NCBI GenBank assembly: GCA_964035545.1
Contig: OZ037765.1
Span: 21,708,495-21,772,494 of the forward strand
DNA length: 64,000 nucleotides
From: Bugula neritina
Lineage: Eukaryota > Bryozoa > Gymnolaemata > Cheilostomatida > Bugulidae
Direction: 5' to 3'
The first letter of the stretch is position 1; each line of letters opens with the position of its first letter. Below are positions 35,131 through 48,159 of this stretch, piece after piece. A program made the translations under genes and the position numbers. A model generated the notes under the pieces. It made no database searches, was not told the DNA's origin, and worked only from the letters and a program-made list of their open reading frames with translations.

Positions 35131-38100
35131 ATGGAAATAAAATTAGATTCTGAGTCTGAGCCATTCATTGAATATCTGAAGAAGGTGGGGCCTGTAGACA
35201 TCACACAACCGCTGGACACAATACGATTATATAATGAAATTGGTGCTGAGAAGTTGAAAGGGAAATTCCAATTTAGAGGGACAAAAGAAGAGGCTTTCAT
35301 TTCATCTGTGGACAATTTTACTCAGTATGATATACCAGTGACTGTCCTGAAGCCACCCCAGCAGAAGATATGCAAACATATAGTGATATTCTTTCATGGT
35401 GGGGGATTTACCTTTGGCAGCCGTAACACTCATATGAAGTTTACAGAAATGATTTGCCAGTAAGTGCTTTCGTGTGTATTTATATATGATATATTTGTGT
35501 GTGTGTGTGTGTGTGTGCGTGTGCGTGTGCGTGTGTGTGTGCGTGTGCGTGTGTGCGTGTGTAAAATTCACATCGCTTATTAGGCTTGTATAAATTGCAT
35601 TATATTTCAACTCTTGTAACCGACAGAGTTTGTGAGTGTGTAGTGGTGAACGTGGAGTACAGACTGAGTCCTGAACACAAGTTCCCAGCCTGTTATGTTG
35701 ATGCTGAAACAGTGGTGAGATGGTGTCTGAATAATAAGAAGAAACTCTCTGGTAGTGACTCAGCTTTAGTAGGTGTGGCCGGAGATTCTGCTGGGGCCAA
35801 CATATCCGCGTCAGTCTGCCATCTTGTTGAGGGACTTGACTTTCAGGTAAACAACTGTGCGATAATGCAGATATTTGAGGGATTATAGTACTAGTTTTTG
35901 CTTGCGATGCTTTAATTTATACGTCCAGTAACTTCTGTTTATGTACTAATTTTGTTATCATTTATTTTAATACAGCACATGTTACATTATATGACCTATA
36001 AAACTACAACTATATATGAATGAAGCAAAGTTAGTAAACCAAAAAAATTGCTATATTCCTCATTGCAGAGTAATTTGTTGATCTCGCTCATATTTTTATA
36101 ACCATTATACACTTACTAATTTCTATGCTTATTAAAAAGGCAGCATAATGGTATATAGAACATATTATTTTATAGATTTTGATATATCCTTCTCTAGACA
36201 TGTCCCCAAACTCCAAATACTCGTCCTATCTTACATATGGTGAAAGTTTCATGCTTACCAGAGAACTGATGCTTTGGTGAGAGTTTACTTGAATTCCTAA
36301 TATTGAAATCGGCATCTTGCAATTTAGATTTTAATATTTACTCTAACAGGCCTGTCTCACAGTAAGTTGAAGTAACAAATAATTTGTAAATTCAAAAAGA
36401 TGAAGTATAGTGTCGAAAATTGAGTTATGTCTTCATGGTGCAACATTACAAACGAAATAAAATAATTTCACTGGAAACATTGTATACTGCATAGCACTGA
36501 AACCATGTACTATTTTTTGGTCTGAATATTTATGAAATGGCATCAACATTACTTTATGTGGTCAATTAAGATGATGCTTACTGCATGAACTATTATACTT
36601 TAATGTATTTACTTACATCTGAACTACCACATATGTATGTATATTAATTTATACTGGAGCCTATAAATTTATATTATGCTTTTAGAACTTTTACTATTTT
36701 GTAACAGTAAGTTTTCTCAATGAACTCCTTATTAGGGGTTATGTCCTTTGCATGCTAAAACTGGGCAGATAACTTCAAATTTGCCCCTCATTTCATAATA
36801 ATTATTACCCTATAGCAGGGATGGGCAAATGGCGGCCCGCGGGCCACATCAGGCCCTTCTACTGTTTTAATCAGGCCCTCAGCCAATCACTAGCAATTCT
36901 AATAATGTGTGTACTAAGCAACACTGGCCAATCATGAACATGACTCATGAGAAGATTCTGGCCAATGCATAGCTGCTGAAACTAATGATCACGCTTCAGT
37001 GAGCACAATTATAGCAGCATTACAACTTGAGCTATGTGATATCCAGATCAATTTATCACTTTGCTGCAACAACAGTTAGCTTTTATACTTCACCAGTAAC
37101 CAGTGAGAAGTACCCTTCAATAGCTAAACTTGGACTAAGAGTACTGAGCATATTTGGTTATACTTATAAATGTGAATGCATGTTTTCTAGCATGAACCAT
37201 ATAAAAATAGTAATAGAACACGCTCACCAATGGGCATCAGCAAGATTTGCTTCGAGTAGCCACACATGAACCCATTACTAGCAGTGACATTAGTGCTATT
37301 ATGGCTAACAAAAGTGTTTTTCATACTTCTCACTAATTCCAGTACTATAAGTGTACCCAATATATTATTTGCTGCTTTCTTGCTTAGGAAACTATATACA
37401 ACTTGTTAAATTAATAAACTGTCATAACTTTTGTATTCTGCATCTACAAGCTACATTCTGCAATTTATACTTTCAGCCCAGGAAACTGGAAAAAAGCAAT
37501 TTATATATGCACTTAGTAATACAGCATTGTAGGGGGAAGCACAACAGTCATAGGGGTACAAAAAGCCGGCCAAATTGTGAGAGAACTTATTGACTTAGAG
37601 TTGTAGTTTTTTTTAATAAAAAGGTATTGACATAATTATTCAGCCATTGTAGTTTCAACACTTGGGGAGCATACATGTTGAAGAGGCAAGTCAAAAACTG
37701 TTTTTACCTAATTTTTTGTAAATTTTTGAAGATGTCGTTAAAGCCTTATAACTTTTTACACTCAAAGGTAACCAGCCTAGAGTTTACTGATATTGTTGCC
37801 ATTGCTTGTCTCTACATTGCTTAACTAGTGAAACAGCAAACTCTAAAATAAATTTTCCTTTAGCCACACTTATTTTCAACTTGGCCACATGGGGCACAAT
37901 GGGCCACCTGATCATTGCACCCTGATCACTGTTATTAGTTTGTTTGCCCAAAGAGTTAGATGACATGTTACAAAAATCTATAGATATCATGGTAAGACTA
38001 CCAAACTGTAAGGTGAAGCTCCCCTAATATATACATCTGGAGAGGTTATAGCTTTGCCATTTTATACATCATACAAAACACTCTGCTGTTGCTACTATAG

Positions 38101-40291
38101 TGGATAGTCATGATATTCATTATAATATGTTATATCATTGAGGGAATATACATGTATTTGACTAAAATAAATTGCGATTTGCTCATTTTCTCCCCCCTCC
38201 CCTTCCGTGCTTCAGTCACGAACCTCAGCCATGCACCTTAGCTACAGTTCATAGAAAAAAGTCCACTCGGAATTTTGTAATACATGTTACTGATGAAAGT
38301 TCCTGTGAAGTGGAAATAGAAAAAACATTTTTAGTTCTAAACAGTAATGATAATGGCACTGCAGAACCGAGTGATGTGCATTTGATTTTGCTTTCCTCTG
38401 CTATCCGTAGTGGCACAAACTGTACAGCTAAAACATGAATTTTGCTTTAGATCTAAAAAAATGTTTTATTTATTTGTAATATTAAATAAATAAAGATCAG
38501 ATGCAACAAAATCAGCAAAGTTTCAATATATTTGTTGTGTCCCACCCAGTGGTCAATTGTACCCCGGTACTGGGACACAATGGGCCATTATTTTTGACAT
38601 GAAAATTTTCTTATTCTGAAAGTTGTGAAAGAGATAGATTAACAACCAACTGATACCTATAACAGACAACAGATGCAAGATTTAGACTAGAGATTATTGA
38701 ACTAGTAACTTGAAAAACAGACAAATGAGAGCAAAAAATTCAAAATTCGGCCGGTTGTGCCCCCCCCCTCCGTTACCCCTGTACCTTGAATTGACAACGA
38801 GCAAGCCTGGCCCTTCTTACGCCTTAAATCTTGAGATCTGGCCCCATTTCGAAAACATTTGCCCATCCCTGCCCTATAGGCTACTCTTAGGCAACTTTTA
38901 GGTTATCAACTTTGCTGCATATATTACAACAAAGGAAAAATGTGACTGCCTACAATAAGCAAGAGTGCTTTATTATTACTTAATCCTTACATAGTAAAGT
39001 TTGTTATATCAAACCAATGCTTAATTGAATTACATTGTAGGACTATTCTGCACCAATTAGCCTTTTCCGGTGACAGATTTAAATTTACCAAAATGCATAT
39101 TATTTTTGTGTTTTAAAATTTTATAAAAAATGCATTAGCTCACAGCCATATTAATCTTTAGTAACTCGCAACAAAATATTTTACAACCAATTTTTCTCAT
39201 TTCTAAATTATAATTTATATCTTTACTTATAGGTTTGCCAATAATTTCTTAAATAGCTTGAAAGATGCAGAAGATCCTTTATGTTCGCCAATGAAAAGAA
39301 ATTGTTTCACTGGTCTACCACCTGCCTTGTTTATAGTGTCTGAGATTGATCCCTTAGCAGATCATAGCAGAGGTGTGAGTTTTCATAAACATATTCCAGA
39401 ATAAATAATTATCCAAGATTTTCTAAATGCATGTTAGCTAAACATACATAATAAAGATGGATCCCAATTATTTTAGAGTACAACAAGAAGTTGAAAAGTG
39501 GGGGAGTAAAGACACAGTTCGTACTTTTGCAAGGAACAATACATGGATTTGCTGCTATGCCAGGTAAATAAATAGGCACTGAGCTAATAACATGAAATTG
39601 TTATACTATTTTCCATTAGCTTTATATAGCACAACCACTTTAAAAGTAAACGATATGTTAATGTTGAAACATGGATGAAATATCAAAACATTCTTAATTA
39701 TGTTTTACTAAGCCCTAATGGGTCATTCTCGCAGCGAGTTTTCGCTTTTATTACAATTTTCGCCATAGCAAAATCGGGTAATTTAGATTTCTAGGTTAAA
39801 ACTTCATTATTGAAAATTAACATTTAGTGGCAGCTTACCAAAAAATAAGTAATCTCACAAAATTGTTTTATTACAAAATGGAAGGCCAAAGACACTATAG
39901 ATGCAGCCTACTTTTACGAATAATTGTAATTAACAGATTCAATCACAACTTGTTATTTTGCATGGCCAAACCTCAAACAAGCCGTATTAACAAACTGATG
40001 CTCATGGTGTGACTTATTCTTTTTATCACAGCCTGGTTCTCCAACTAATTAATGGATTATTAGAGTTTTGGGAGAAATTGAGGCACTTTAATTTTTCCTT
40101 AATTCAGCTTTTTCTATCAGTCTAGAAGTATTATTATTTGTTTTAAAAAAGAATGAGAATTTTTTCAGCATTGTAGTCTGTAGCATGCTAGGGTGTATTT
40201 ACATGTTGGTAATTGGATTTTTGCAGGTCATTTCAAGAAAACCACAGAAAAGTCGTTGAAACATATATCAACATTTCTTTCAAGGTTATAG
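35131..40291 (+). CDS. Hormone-sensitive-lipase-type alpha/beta-hydrolase (carboxylesterase), complete
   Basis: Exons: 35131-35459, 35627-35846, 36176-36276, 39233-39372, 39477-39563, 40227-40291 (stop TAG). They give 942 nt and 313 residues. Oxyanion-hole motif FFHGGGFTFGS, then VVVNVEYRLSPEHKFPA, nucleophile elbow GDSAGAN, acid SEIDPLADHS and catalytic His in GTIHGF make a complete Ser-Asp-His triad of the HSL/AADAC (abhydrolase_3) group. There is no signal peptide or N-terminal membrane segment, unlike vertebrate AADAC, so a cytosolic esterase is expected. The substrate cannot be read from sequence. The exon 4 donor GTGTGAGT offers two GT sites. Only the first (intron from 39373) keeps the frame into EYNKKLKSGG. 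Intron 3 holds a hAT element. Poly(A) signal AATAAA at 40347-40352. Confidence 0.88.
35494..35562. repeat. (GT)n microsatellite
   Basis: GT/GC dinucleotide repeat filling much of intron 1 of the esterase gene. Confidence 0.95.
37027..37335 (+). pseudogene. hAT transposase C-terminal dimerisation domain remnant
   Basis: EKYPSIAKLGLRVLSIFGYT and CECMFSSMNHIK match the hATC dimerisation layout. After a frame disturbance near 37200-37250 another frame continues as LLRVATHEPITSSDI to a stop at 37333-37335, a typical transposase end. The catalytic core is absent upstream, so the element cannot move itself. Confidence 0.8.
37540..38775. mobile_element. Possible second DNA element nested in the hAT copy
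   Basis: Imperfect inverted ends (GGGGTACAAAAAGCCGGCC near 37555-37573, and the inverse of GGGGGCACAACCGGCC near 38748-38765) enclose sequence unlike hAT. The plus frame at 38172-38438 has VHRKKSTRNFVIHVTDESS, which resembles the C-terminal tail of pogo/Tigger-like transposases. Repeated CACAATGGGCC words occur inside. No duplication was established. Confidence 0.35.
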
Positions 40292-40477
40292 AAAAACAAC
40301 AAAATTATATGAATTAAAATTTAAACAGTTAATACATTTGGAATGGAATAAATTTATAACAGACGTAAGATATTATAATATTTATTATATATCGCAAAAT
40401 TAATAAAACAGAAGTATAACAATGACCATATAACATGAGAGTGAGGCTACAGATCTAGTTGTCCTTTTTATCTTGTC
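40292..40477. terminator. Facing poly(A) signals of two convergent genes
   Basis: Plus-strand AATAAA at 40347-40352 (esterase) and a minus-strand AATAAA, seen as TTTATT at 40381-40386 (HM13), point at each other 28 bp apart. The two transcripts probably overlap at their 3' ends. Confidence 0.7.
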
Positions 40478-43400
40478 CTAGTTAGCTTTTCCTTCAGGTT
40501 TCTCTGTTACTGGCTCAGGGTTATCTTCATACCTAAAATAGTTTCAATGGTGATGCACTGTCAAAATCTGCACTGCGACATATTAACCTTCGATAGTTGA
40601 GAGATGAGACATTGTAAATAATGTGTTATGCACCAATGGCAGCAAATTAACAGCAAATTATTGCAAAGCATCTCCAGTTGCATTGTAATTTCATAACAAC
40701 TTCATCCATTATAGCTTGTTACTTCAGCCAGTAACATTAATGATAAATACAACTCACGCAAACATTGGTTTAAAGTCTCCCTTGACCAGAGATAATCCAA
40801 CAGGAATGAGGGTGCAGCAAGGGACCAGGTAGAGAAGGGCGGGCTACAAAAACATTCTCCAATAAATAATGCAAAAACTTGTAGCTTAGCAAAAAGTTGT
40901 CAGGTATACAATATTCATTTATACTTGTGTAATGTGTGCTATTTATATGTATACCTTGTATCAACTATTATGTAATGTTATGTAATTGATGTTAACACCT
41001 GCTAAGTTGGACCAGTTTTGCACTGTCTGTGCAAGTTGTATGTAATGTAAAATATAGAGCAAACTATTTAACAACAACTAGTGTTAGGTATTCAATGAAT
41101 TACGGACTTTAAATAATTTCTTTTAGAAAATGTGTCAATAAAATTGCTTATTTCAAATGCAGTGCAGCAAATGAAAAATTTATGGATAAAGCACTTTAAT
41201 ATATACATATAGACATTATATAACACTGCCTGATTATTATACACTTATCTGTTCTGAATAAGGTACTGTCATCAAAACACACCTGTGCATGTTTGAAGTA
41301 ATGCATGACGAAAATGGTCAAGCCTAATCCCAAAATATAGGCTAAGTAGCAGGCATAGAAGTAAACTTTGGAACCATATCCACGGCTACAAGTAATAGAA
41401 GGATAAACAGCACAATGATATAAAAATAATTCCACAAAAGTGTGTTAACATCTAGTTTTCAATCAAATTAAAGCTTCACATGTGTCTAATAACAGGCATA
41501 AGGAAAGCACAACATAGTAGCCCTGCCGCACTGCCACCAAACAGGTGTAGCAGAGGTGCTAAGTCTAAATTGACTTAGAACTCAGATTAATTCATTGATA
41601 ATCAAACTAAACGGAAATGGTTGAGACTTGATTTTTTAAACACAAAATGATGTTTTGTAGCAAGAAGATGTACTCAATCCATTAAGCATTGAGATAAAAA
41701 ATATTTTGTAATGTAGGAGAGGAGGAGTATTATAAAAAACATATATTACACCTGAATGACAATGTTTCTATGACTTCTTTTCCAGAATTATACAATGCAT
41801 TCTTACAGATAGAATGCATTTATGTTAAGTAGACTGAGAAATTTTTTAGTTTTCTAATCGCATTTACTAGAAGTGGCACTCAGAACAGACCCCTATGTTA
41901 CTGAACACTATATGAATCATGTTCATCACATCAAGTACACATAAAAGACACTTACCTATAATCAAATCTTAGAAGCAAAGCAATAAATATCCCTGGAATA
42001 ACAATATCTCCAAGCCCAAGCATGGCAAAATTCTTAGCAGCCAAACCATTCTCAATTAAATCTTGAGGAAATACCACTAGAATAGAGTAAAATATAACAT
42101 TATTATACTTTAGATTACAAAAGAACAAACTCATTAGGTTCCCATACTTTGAATGGACCCGAATAGATGGATTTGTGGTTGCGTTAAGCTAGTGTTGTGG
42201 TTTCATTCGATTGACACTGTTCTCATGCATAAATGAAAAATTTATTTCCACAATGCGAAGCATGGGGACATAGTTATACAGTACCACAGTAAAAGTTAAA
42301 AAAAGAATATATGAGTATTCAATAATACAACTACCCACACTTGATTGGTGCATCAAAGGACTTAGCAACAGTAACCATGACATCTGTGCCAAACACCTAC
42401 AGAGTAATATAAGTATCTCAGCAAACAAAAGAGAGATAAAAATTATATTAAATAGATAAATTAGTAAATGTAACAAATACAAGGTATTCTAGTTTTTAGT
42501 AAATTTTGACTTACCCAAAATATGTCATAGAAAAATAGACCGCCTAGCAGAATGCACCCGATCATCACAGTGTTCAACTGCAGGATCTCTATTCCGTTGA
42601 CCGCAAAAGCTAATCCAAGTACATTATTTGCCACCCAGTGCTACAAAATCAAAACCTATATACAATATATATAACACAGCTGAATGGAATAACATAATTT
42701 TTCCTTTCACACAATATCATACTTACAAGCTTTCTAAAAAATAAATATTTATATAAAACTCTATCTGAGTTATCAAACATGTTAGTCATTATTACAATCA
42801 TACATAATATATTAAAATATTTTAAATCAACTTATTTTACTTTCCTAATAATTTAATCGTGTTATGGCAAAAAAATGCACTACTATATTATTAAAACACA
42901 TTCATCTATATACTTCAAAAACCACCGACTTACCTTTTGAATAACATACCAAACACCGAAAACAGAGCATATTGCAAGTACAACCAGATCTTTCCTGTCA
43001 AACTTACAGTCCAAATGCTCTGAAAGAAAATCAACATACCAGATGGTCAACAGCTGTGTATTAAAAACAAATGACTCAAGCAAGTCTTTAGAATTTTTTT
43101 TTATATTCACCAATGCATTATATCTAGTTGAAAAAATTTAAATAAGGCTGATTATATTTTGCACAATAACCAGTTGCATGAAAGTGGTTGACTACTACAC
43201 ACCTTCCATAGCTTCCCCTTCACCTTCAGTGAATTTCAAATGGTATTTGCTGTTTGGAAATGATTCTGGTATTAGCTTCTTCAGCCATGGCCTAAAACAT
43301 TTTAAATTATTATCAAAACCTTACAACATTCAACTTATTTTCTGATTAAACTATTTAAACTTTTATAGAAAATCCAACCTGAGTGATATGTGCTGGACAA

Positions 43401-45608
43401 TAACAAGAAGATAACACTGTTAAGAACTTGAACAATAACTTGAAATATTGAATAAATAAAATCCAACGAGCATTACCCTGACACATGAGCAAGAGCCAAT
43501 ATTCCAAGAATAAGAAAGTAGCTGGAAAGCAGCATGTTAACATACTCCTTAGAAAACATCTACAATATATTAATTCAATACAGAGTGTAGTAGAAATGAA
43601 GCCTAAAATGTTATAGTTGTAAAAGCAATGAGAAGCATGAGAAAAATTTACTTATCAGTGGCAGGAAAATGTATAACAATAATCTAATAGCAAGAAAGCA
43701 CATGTAAAGAGCTTCCATGGAGAAAACAGTATACATACCTTAAATACTACATAAATACCAACAAGAAAACAGCTAGCTATTATAGGAAACATGGCTGCAT
43801 CTTTTCCTGTCATGCGCTCTACAACTTCTCCAGTATCCTAAACCAAACACAAAATGTTTATAGTGATGTTAACTATAACTAATAAACTAAGCAATAAATA
43901 AAACACATTTCAAATTAATTTGTCATCATTTCTTTGGAATTACTTTTCAATAGTATAAATAAAACAAAACATAAAGGGCATAAAGTTAAATACAAACAAT
44001 AAATTGCTCAACTCTCACAATAGCCGGTGAGCAACGATATAACACTATAACTATGAACAAAATTAAACTCTAATGAAATTATTTGCCTTGCCATTTGGTT
44101 TAAATTATTTGACAAACTAAGTTTGATAATAAAAAAAAATTATTTGTGATTTTTCAGACAACCTAAATACAAGAATGCTAGGAATATGAGCCAATTCAAT
44201 CCATTATTGAGGTTGAATTTTGCACAATGATAAAGAAATGTTCAACGACAATTACAATGTAATAATCAAAGGGATAGTCATAGTCATAGTGTGACAGTAA
44301 TAACTAATAATAAATGAAATCATCAATCACAATGTAAATCTCTCTAAATGTATGGAAACCCAATAATTAAAGCAGAATAAAACTATCATGCTTATTTAAT
44401 ACTTTATTACTACTAGTACTACCAATACCAATACTACCAGTACTACCAATACTACTAGTACTATTGATACTAATTGCACTCAGCACTGTACTTAATACTA
44501 ATACTAATAGTAATAGTAAAACTAATAATGATAGTATTAGTAATTACTAAATTAATATTACTATTACTATTAGCCACTAAAAGTGTAGCAGAAAGATTAG
44601 AAAGGATTCAAAACAAGGCTGTAAGATACATAAGTGAACTGAAGGGTCGTGAAAGTGTCACTGTAGCCAGAAACCAGCTTGGATTAAAAACGTTAGCCAG
44701 TTGTCGAAGGATCACCGAGTGGGACTGCTTGTCAGAATCCTCGGGAATCAGGAACACCACAGCGCACTCTCGACCAGTTACGATGAAATTATGAAAAGCA
44801 GATCAAAGACCACCATGTAAACTCGTGCTGCCAGCCGTGGACAACTGAACTCAATATATGCCTCATCAAACGTTTTCCGAGACAGTTTCCTTCTCAGAAC
44901 AATACACGATATGCTGCGTCTATTACAAAATGAAACTGATGACTAATGTCAAACAGCGTTACGCTGCAACCCCAGACCATAGTTTCTGCAACACCGTTTT
45001 TACTTAGCACACCTGAGGCGCTCTGCTTGTGCTTTTAGCAATCTCGAGCGTGTAAAGGATACAGAGGTAATACAGAGTAATACTAATAGAGAAGGTAATA
45101 GTAGACGTAGTACTAGTACTAGCTGCACTTTGACTTTAGTAGAATTTCAATTTGAAAACAACAAATGCAATAAACAATTACAATGTCAATTATTATTTGT
45201 TACATTATGATTATCATTATGATTAATATTGAAAATGATTATTATAATATTTAAAATGTTAAAATCAGTAACATCACTCATTAGTCATTACCTTCAGAAA
45301 TTATGTTAATGTTTAGGTTATCAACTAGTCTTATCTCCAAGTACAATAACTACAATAACTTTAAGTTTAAAAGTCAAAAGGAACATACTCATAGTGATAG
45401 TCATAGTGATTGTGATACTTACTTTCTGCTTTTTGTGAAACTTTACAGATTTCATAGAGCCAAAATATATTGATACTACAGCCATAGTAAACAAGGCACC
45501 ATAAGCAAGAAACATTCCCTCGGGTGAAGCGGGAACCTTTTCTCCTGCTGTGGCATTCTTGGCAGCTTCAGTTGCATTTTCAACTACTTCTTTGACGACG
45601 TCAGCCAT
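40478..45608 (-). CDS. HM13: Signal peptide peptidase (minor histocompatibility antigen H13 homologue), complete
   Basis: Eleven exons on the minus strand: 45608-45423, 43837-43739, 43559-43477, 43291-43203, 43019-42934, 42640-42515, 42396-42339, 42076-41956, 41385-41283, 40843-40758, 40532-40478. They give 1092 nt and 363 residues, with all phases closing. This is an intramembrane aspartyl protease of the ER that cleaves leftover signal peptides. Its hallmarks are all present: the YD motif (FFYDIFW, exon 6), GxGD (MLGLGDIVIPG, exon 8) and PAL (PALLYLVP, exon 10). The N-terminus carries Asn-x-Thr sequons (NAT twice) before the first membrane segment, as in vertebrate HM13. The tail is short and lacks a clear KKxx ER-retrieval signal (ends KPEGKAN). 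Intron 1 contains a LINE fragment and triplet repeats. Confidence 0.95.
44400..44580. repeat. Degenerate ACT/AGT triplet repeat
   Basis: ACTACTAGTACTACCAAT-like triplets running into AATAGTAATAGT, in intron 1 of HM13. The same family of words recurs at 45380-45420, 50150-50870 and 61190-62900. Confidence 0.85.
44580..44945 (+). mobile_element. 5'-truncated LINE fragment (C-terminal end of a reverse transcriptase ORF)
   Basis: The plus frame reads AERLERIQNKAVRYISELKG then GRESVTVARNQLGLKTL, the typical segment after the RT domain of CR1/Jockey-group LINEs. A shifted frame continues past 44794 as FPRQFPSQNNTRYAA, a usual C-terminal motif. It is broken and lacks all catalytic motifs, and is distinct in sequence from the LINE at 2505-6385. 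Confidence 0.75.
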
Positions 45609-46752
45609 GGTGGTCGTTTAAGAAAAACTGTCGCGTCAGCGATAGAAAAAAAAGGAAATCCCAAGCCAAAAGCCACGAGTAATAACCTGTAGAACCTCAA
45701 TTGAAGGTTTTCGTTAAGGCGATCAATTAAACCCCCGTTATCAACTACATTTTGTTAAGCCATACAGGCTTCAAATATCATAATAATAGCTGAAATGGAA
45801 TATTGATGAATTGATAATGATATTAAACTCTCGCGGTAAAAGAATTATTTTCCTTGAAAGTTATCCTCTCTATCTTAACTGCTATTTTGTGGACATTTAA
45901 GCATAAGATTAAGAACTCAATAGCTAGCTTGTAAAACAGTGACAAGCTTTGATATTCCTACACAAACCCAGAGAAAATGGGTAACTGGTTCCGAATAGTC
46001 TCACTTATTTTAGTTCCACTGGGACAGTAGATTTTTAGCTTTAAGTCATTAAAAATCTTTATATAGCTTAACACTCCATTCATTAAAAATCCTTTATTGG
46101 TTATTATTAAATTTATTGTGAACCATTTTCAATGCTGTGAATAATCATAATGCTATGGTGAGATGGTTCACACCTATCTCACAATAAACTAATGGTGAGA
46201 TAGGTACAAATCACAAACTATACAGATAATTAAATATTGTGTTTTAATAAATACATTCAACTATTTCAGAATCAAGGCATTGTATTATCAAAGTACTCTA
46301 GACTGTACATTGTAGAATTGTAAAACATTCATGAAAAGTAATTGATGTGTGTAATGACTAATCAATACTTACTACAAAGCAACAAATAGAAAATGGACAT
46401 TAGGAAGTATATTATAAGGTGTATAAAGTGGCTCTAAAAATTATAAGCACATATCAATTTAATATAAACTTTTACCATATAAATCAAAAGTGTCTCTTAT
46501 CTCCTTTAGATGAATATAACAATATTTCAAAAAGTACATCTACTCTAACAATGCTAATTTATAATTGCGTATAAAAAATTAATCATGGACTTCAATAATG
46601 GACTGCTTCTTAAATATTAATTACAAAACTTAAACATAAATTCTACAGCGCTATACTTAGAATCACGAATTCTAATTTAAAGTCATTTTTACCGGCAAAA
46701 CATAAAATAAAAAAACATCAATAAGCGCTACAAAGACAAATTCCAACTTGAA
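45609..46752. other. Intergenic DNA upstream of HM13
   Basis: The HM13 promoter is presumably just right of 45608. No gene is seen. A GGTTCACACCTATCTCAC segment near 46170 is partly repeated in inverse at 46190-46207 (GTGAGATAGGTACAAATC). Confidence 0.5.
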
Positions 46753-48159
46753 TCACAAATGGCCTAATTTCTGTGCTAAATAACCTATGGCTGATGCCTT
46801 CATGATATACCTACCATCTGGTAGTCTCTCTACCTGATGCTCAGCTGGTAGAAGCCGAACTATGATATGACCTAAACTGTCATAACTGAGAGAAGAGTCT
46901 GGTGCTACTGGAGTTGTCCCACTACAGTTCATGGGGGCAGCAGAGTAGAGGGAGGAGGTGGAAGATGAACTCACAGCTGATGAATTTATATGCGACTGCT
47001 TGCTGGCTTTGTTCTTCTTTTTATGTATGTTTGTTGGAGCTGGAGACTGCAAGTTCTTGCGATCTTTCGGCTCCACAGAGTGACCTCTAACCTGCAGCCA
47101 ATAAAGAACTGCAATCAATATTTATCAGCTTTTATTCCATAGATAAATTCTGATATCTCATATTTCGAACTTTTCAAAAATATTTTTACAAACTTGAAAC
47201 ATAAATAAAAACAAACCAGTCCACCTCCAGCAGCTGCGTTATCTTCTTCAGAGTCAGATCCTCGTAAATCTACTTTCACCATCGAGGACTTTCCAGAAGT
47301 CTTTTCATCATCAGATTCAAATCCTTCTTCCTGGAGATTGTGAAAATATACTCGGGTATAATGTCTAATTTTCACAATGAAGGATAAGCAAGGGAGAAAA
47401 AATAGAGATAATTATTTATATTTGTACTTTAATCTATTATAGTAAACAATAGAATAACATAATTTGAAAGGTAATGAAGGACTGTCATTGTTAGGTATTA
47501 TAATCTATTAATTTTGTTTCAAAAACTTTTAGAGTAATTTGACACTTCATAATATTTATACCAACAGCAGCATACAATCCATCTCTTCACACACACACCT
47601 TGAGCTTTCAGTGTATGACTAAGGAAGTAATTGTATATAAAAATTTGTAAAACATTCAGAAAACTGGTTGTGTAGCAAGAAAAATCTAAAAAAAAGCAGG
47701 AAAATACATTATAGTGAGTAAGTAAACATATGAACCAACTAATACTAGTCAATAGCTTCAGATTCTTACCTGCACTACATTTCTTTCACTCATTTGCTGT
47801 TTTTCTGCCATATGCTGCTGTGGGTTAGTTGCCTTAGATGCTTTACTCTTTTTGCCTACACAAAAGCATAAAACCACAAATTGTTACTAATAAATAGGAA
47901 AAAACCCAATAGGTCCTGTACATAGTTAAAAAGTTATTAACGATAAAACTATATTCGGTTTTTATTGCTTGTATTTAATAAATAGTATTCAGTGCTAAGC
48001 AGATAATTTTAAAAAAGCAGCACAATTAAATAATGCTGAATTAATTAACTTTGATGGAATGTTTGCTACATTACAACTATGAACACAATAGAACCAGCTT
48101 TAAGTGCCGAATATATAACATAATGAATAAATCACTCTAACAGGCTTACCTTTACCCAT
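46753..48159 (-). CDS. Unrecognised Lys/Ser-rich 182-residue protein
   Basis: Four exons on the minus strand: 48159-48150, 47855-47770, 47330-47217, 47091-46753 (stop TGA). They give 549 nt and 182 residues, phases 1,0,0. I do not recognise the family. Order: a basic start MGKGKKSKASK, a Gln-rich helix-prone part, an acidic Ser/Asp stretch (EGFESDDEK, GSDSEEDNAAAGGG), a basic stretch (NIHKKKNKASKQ), a Ser-rich linker (SSAVSSSSTSS), and a more ordered, hydrophobic C-terminal ~55 residues (SLGHIIVRLLPAEHQVERLP, GRYIMKASAIGYLAQ). The last part is the best candidate for a conserved domain. There is no signal peptide or membrane segment. The 10-bp coding first exon is supported by phase and a good donor. 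Confidence 0.7.

Larger units (their letters stand above)
36816..38871 (+). mobile_element. hAT DNA transposon, decayed, with 8-bp duplication
   Basis: Perfect 15-bp terminal inverted repeats CAGGGATGGGCAAAT (36816-36830 and 38857-38871) and an exact 8-bp duplication CCCTATAG on both sides (36808-36815, 38872-38879), as expected for hAT elements. Just inside the left end is GGCCCGCGGGCC. Only the C-terminal dimerisation part of the transposase remains. The element lies in intron 3 of the esterase, in sense orientation. Confidence 0.93.
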
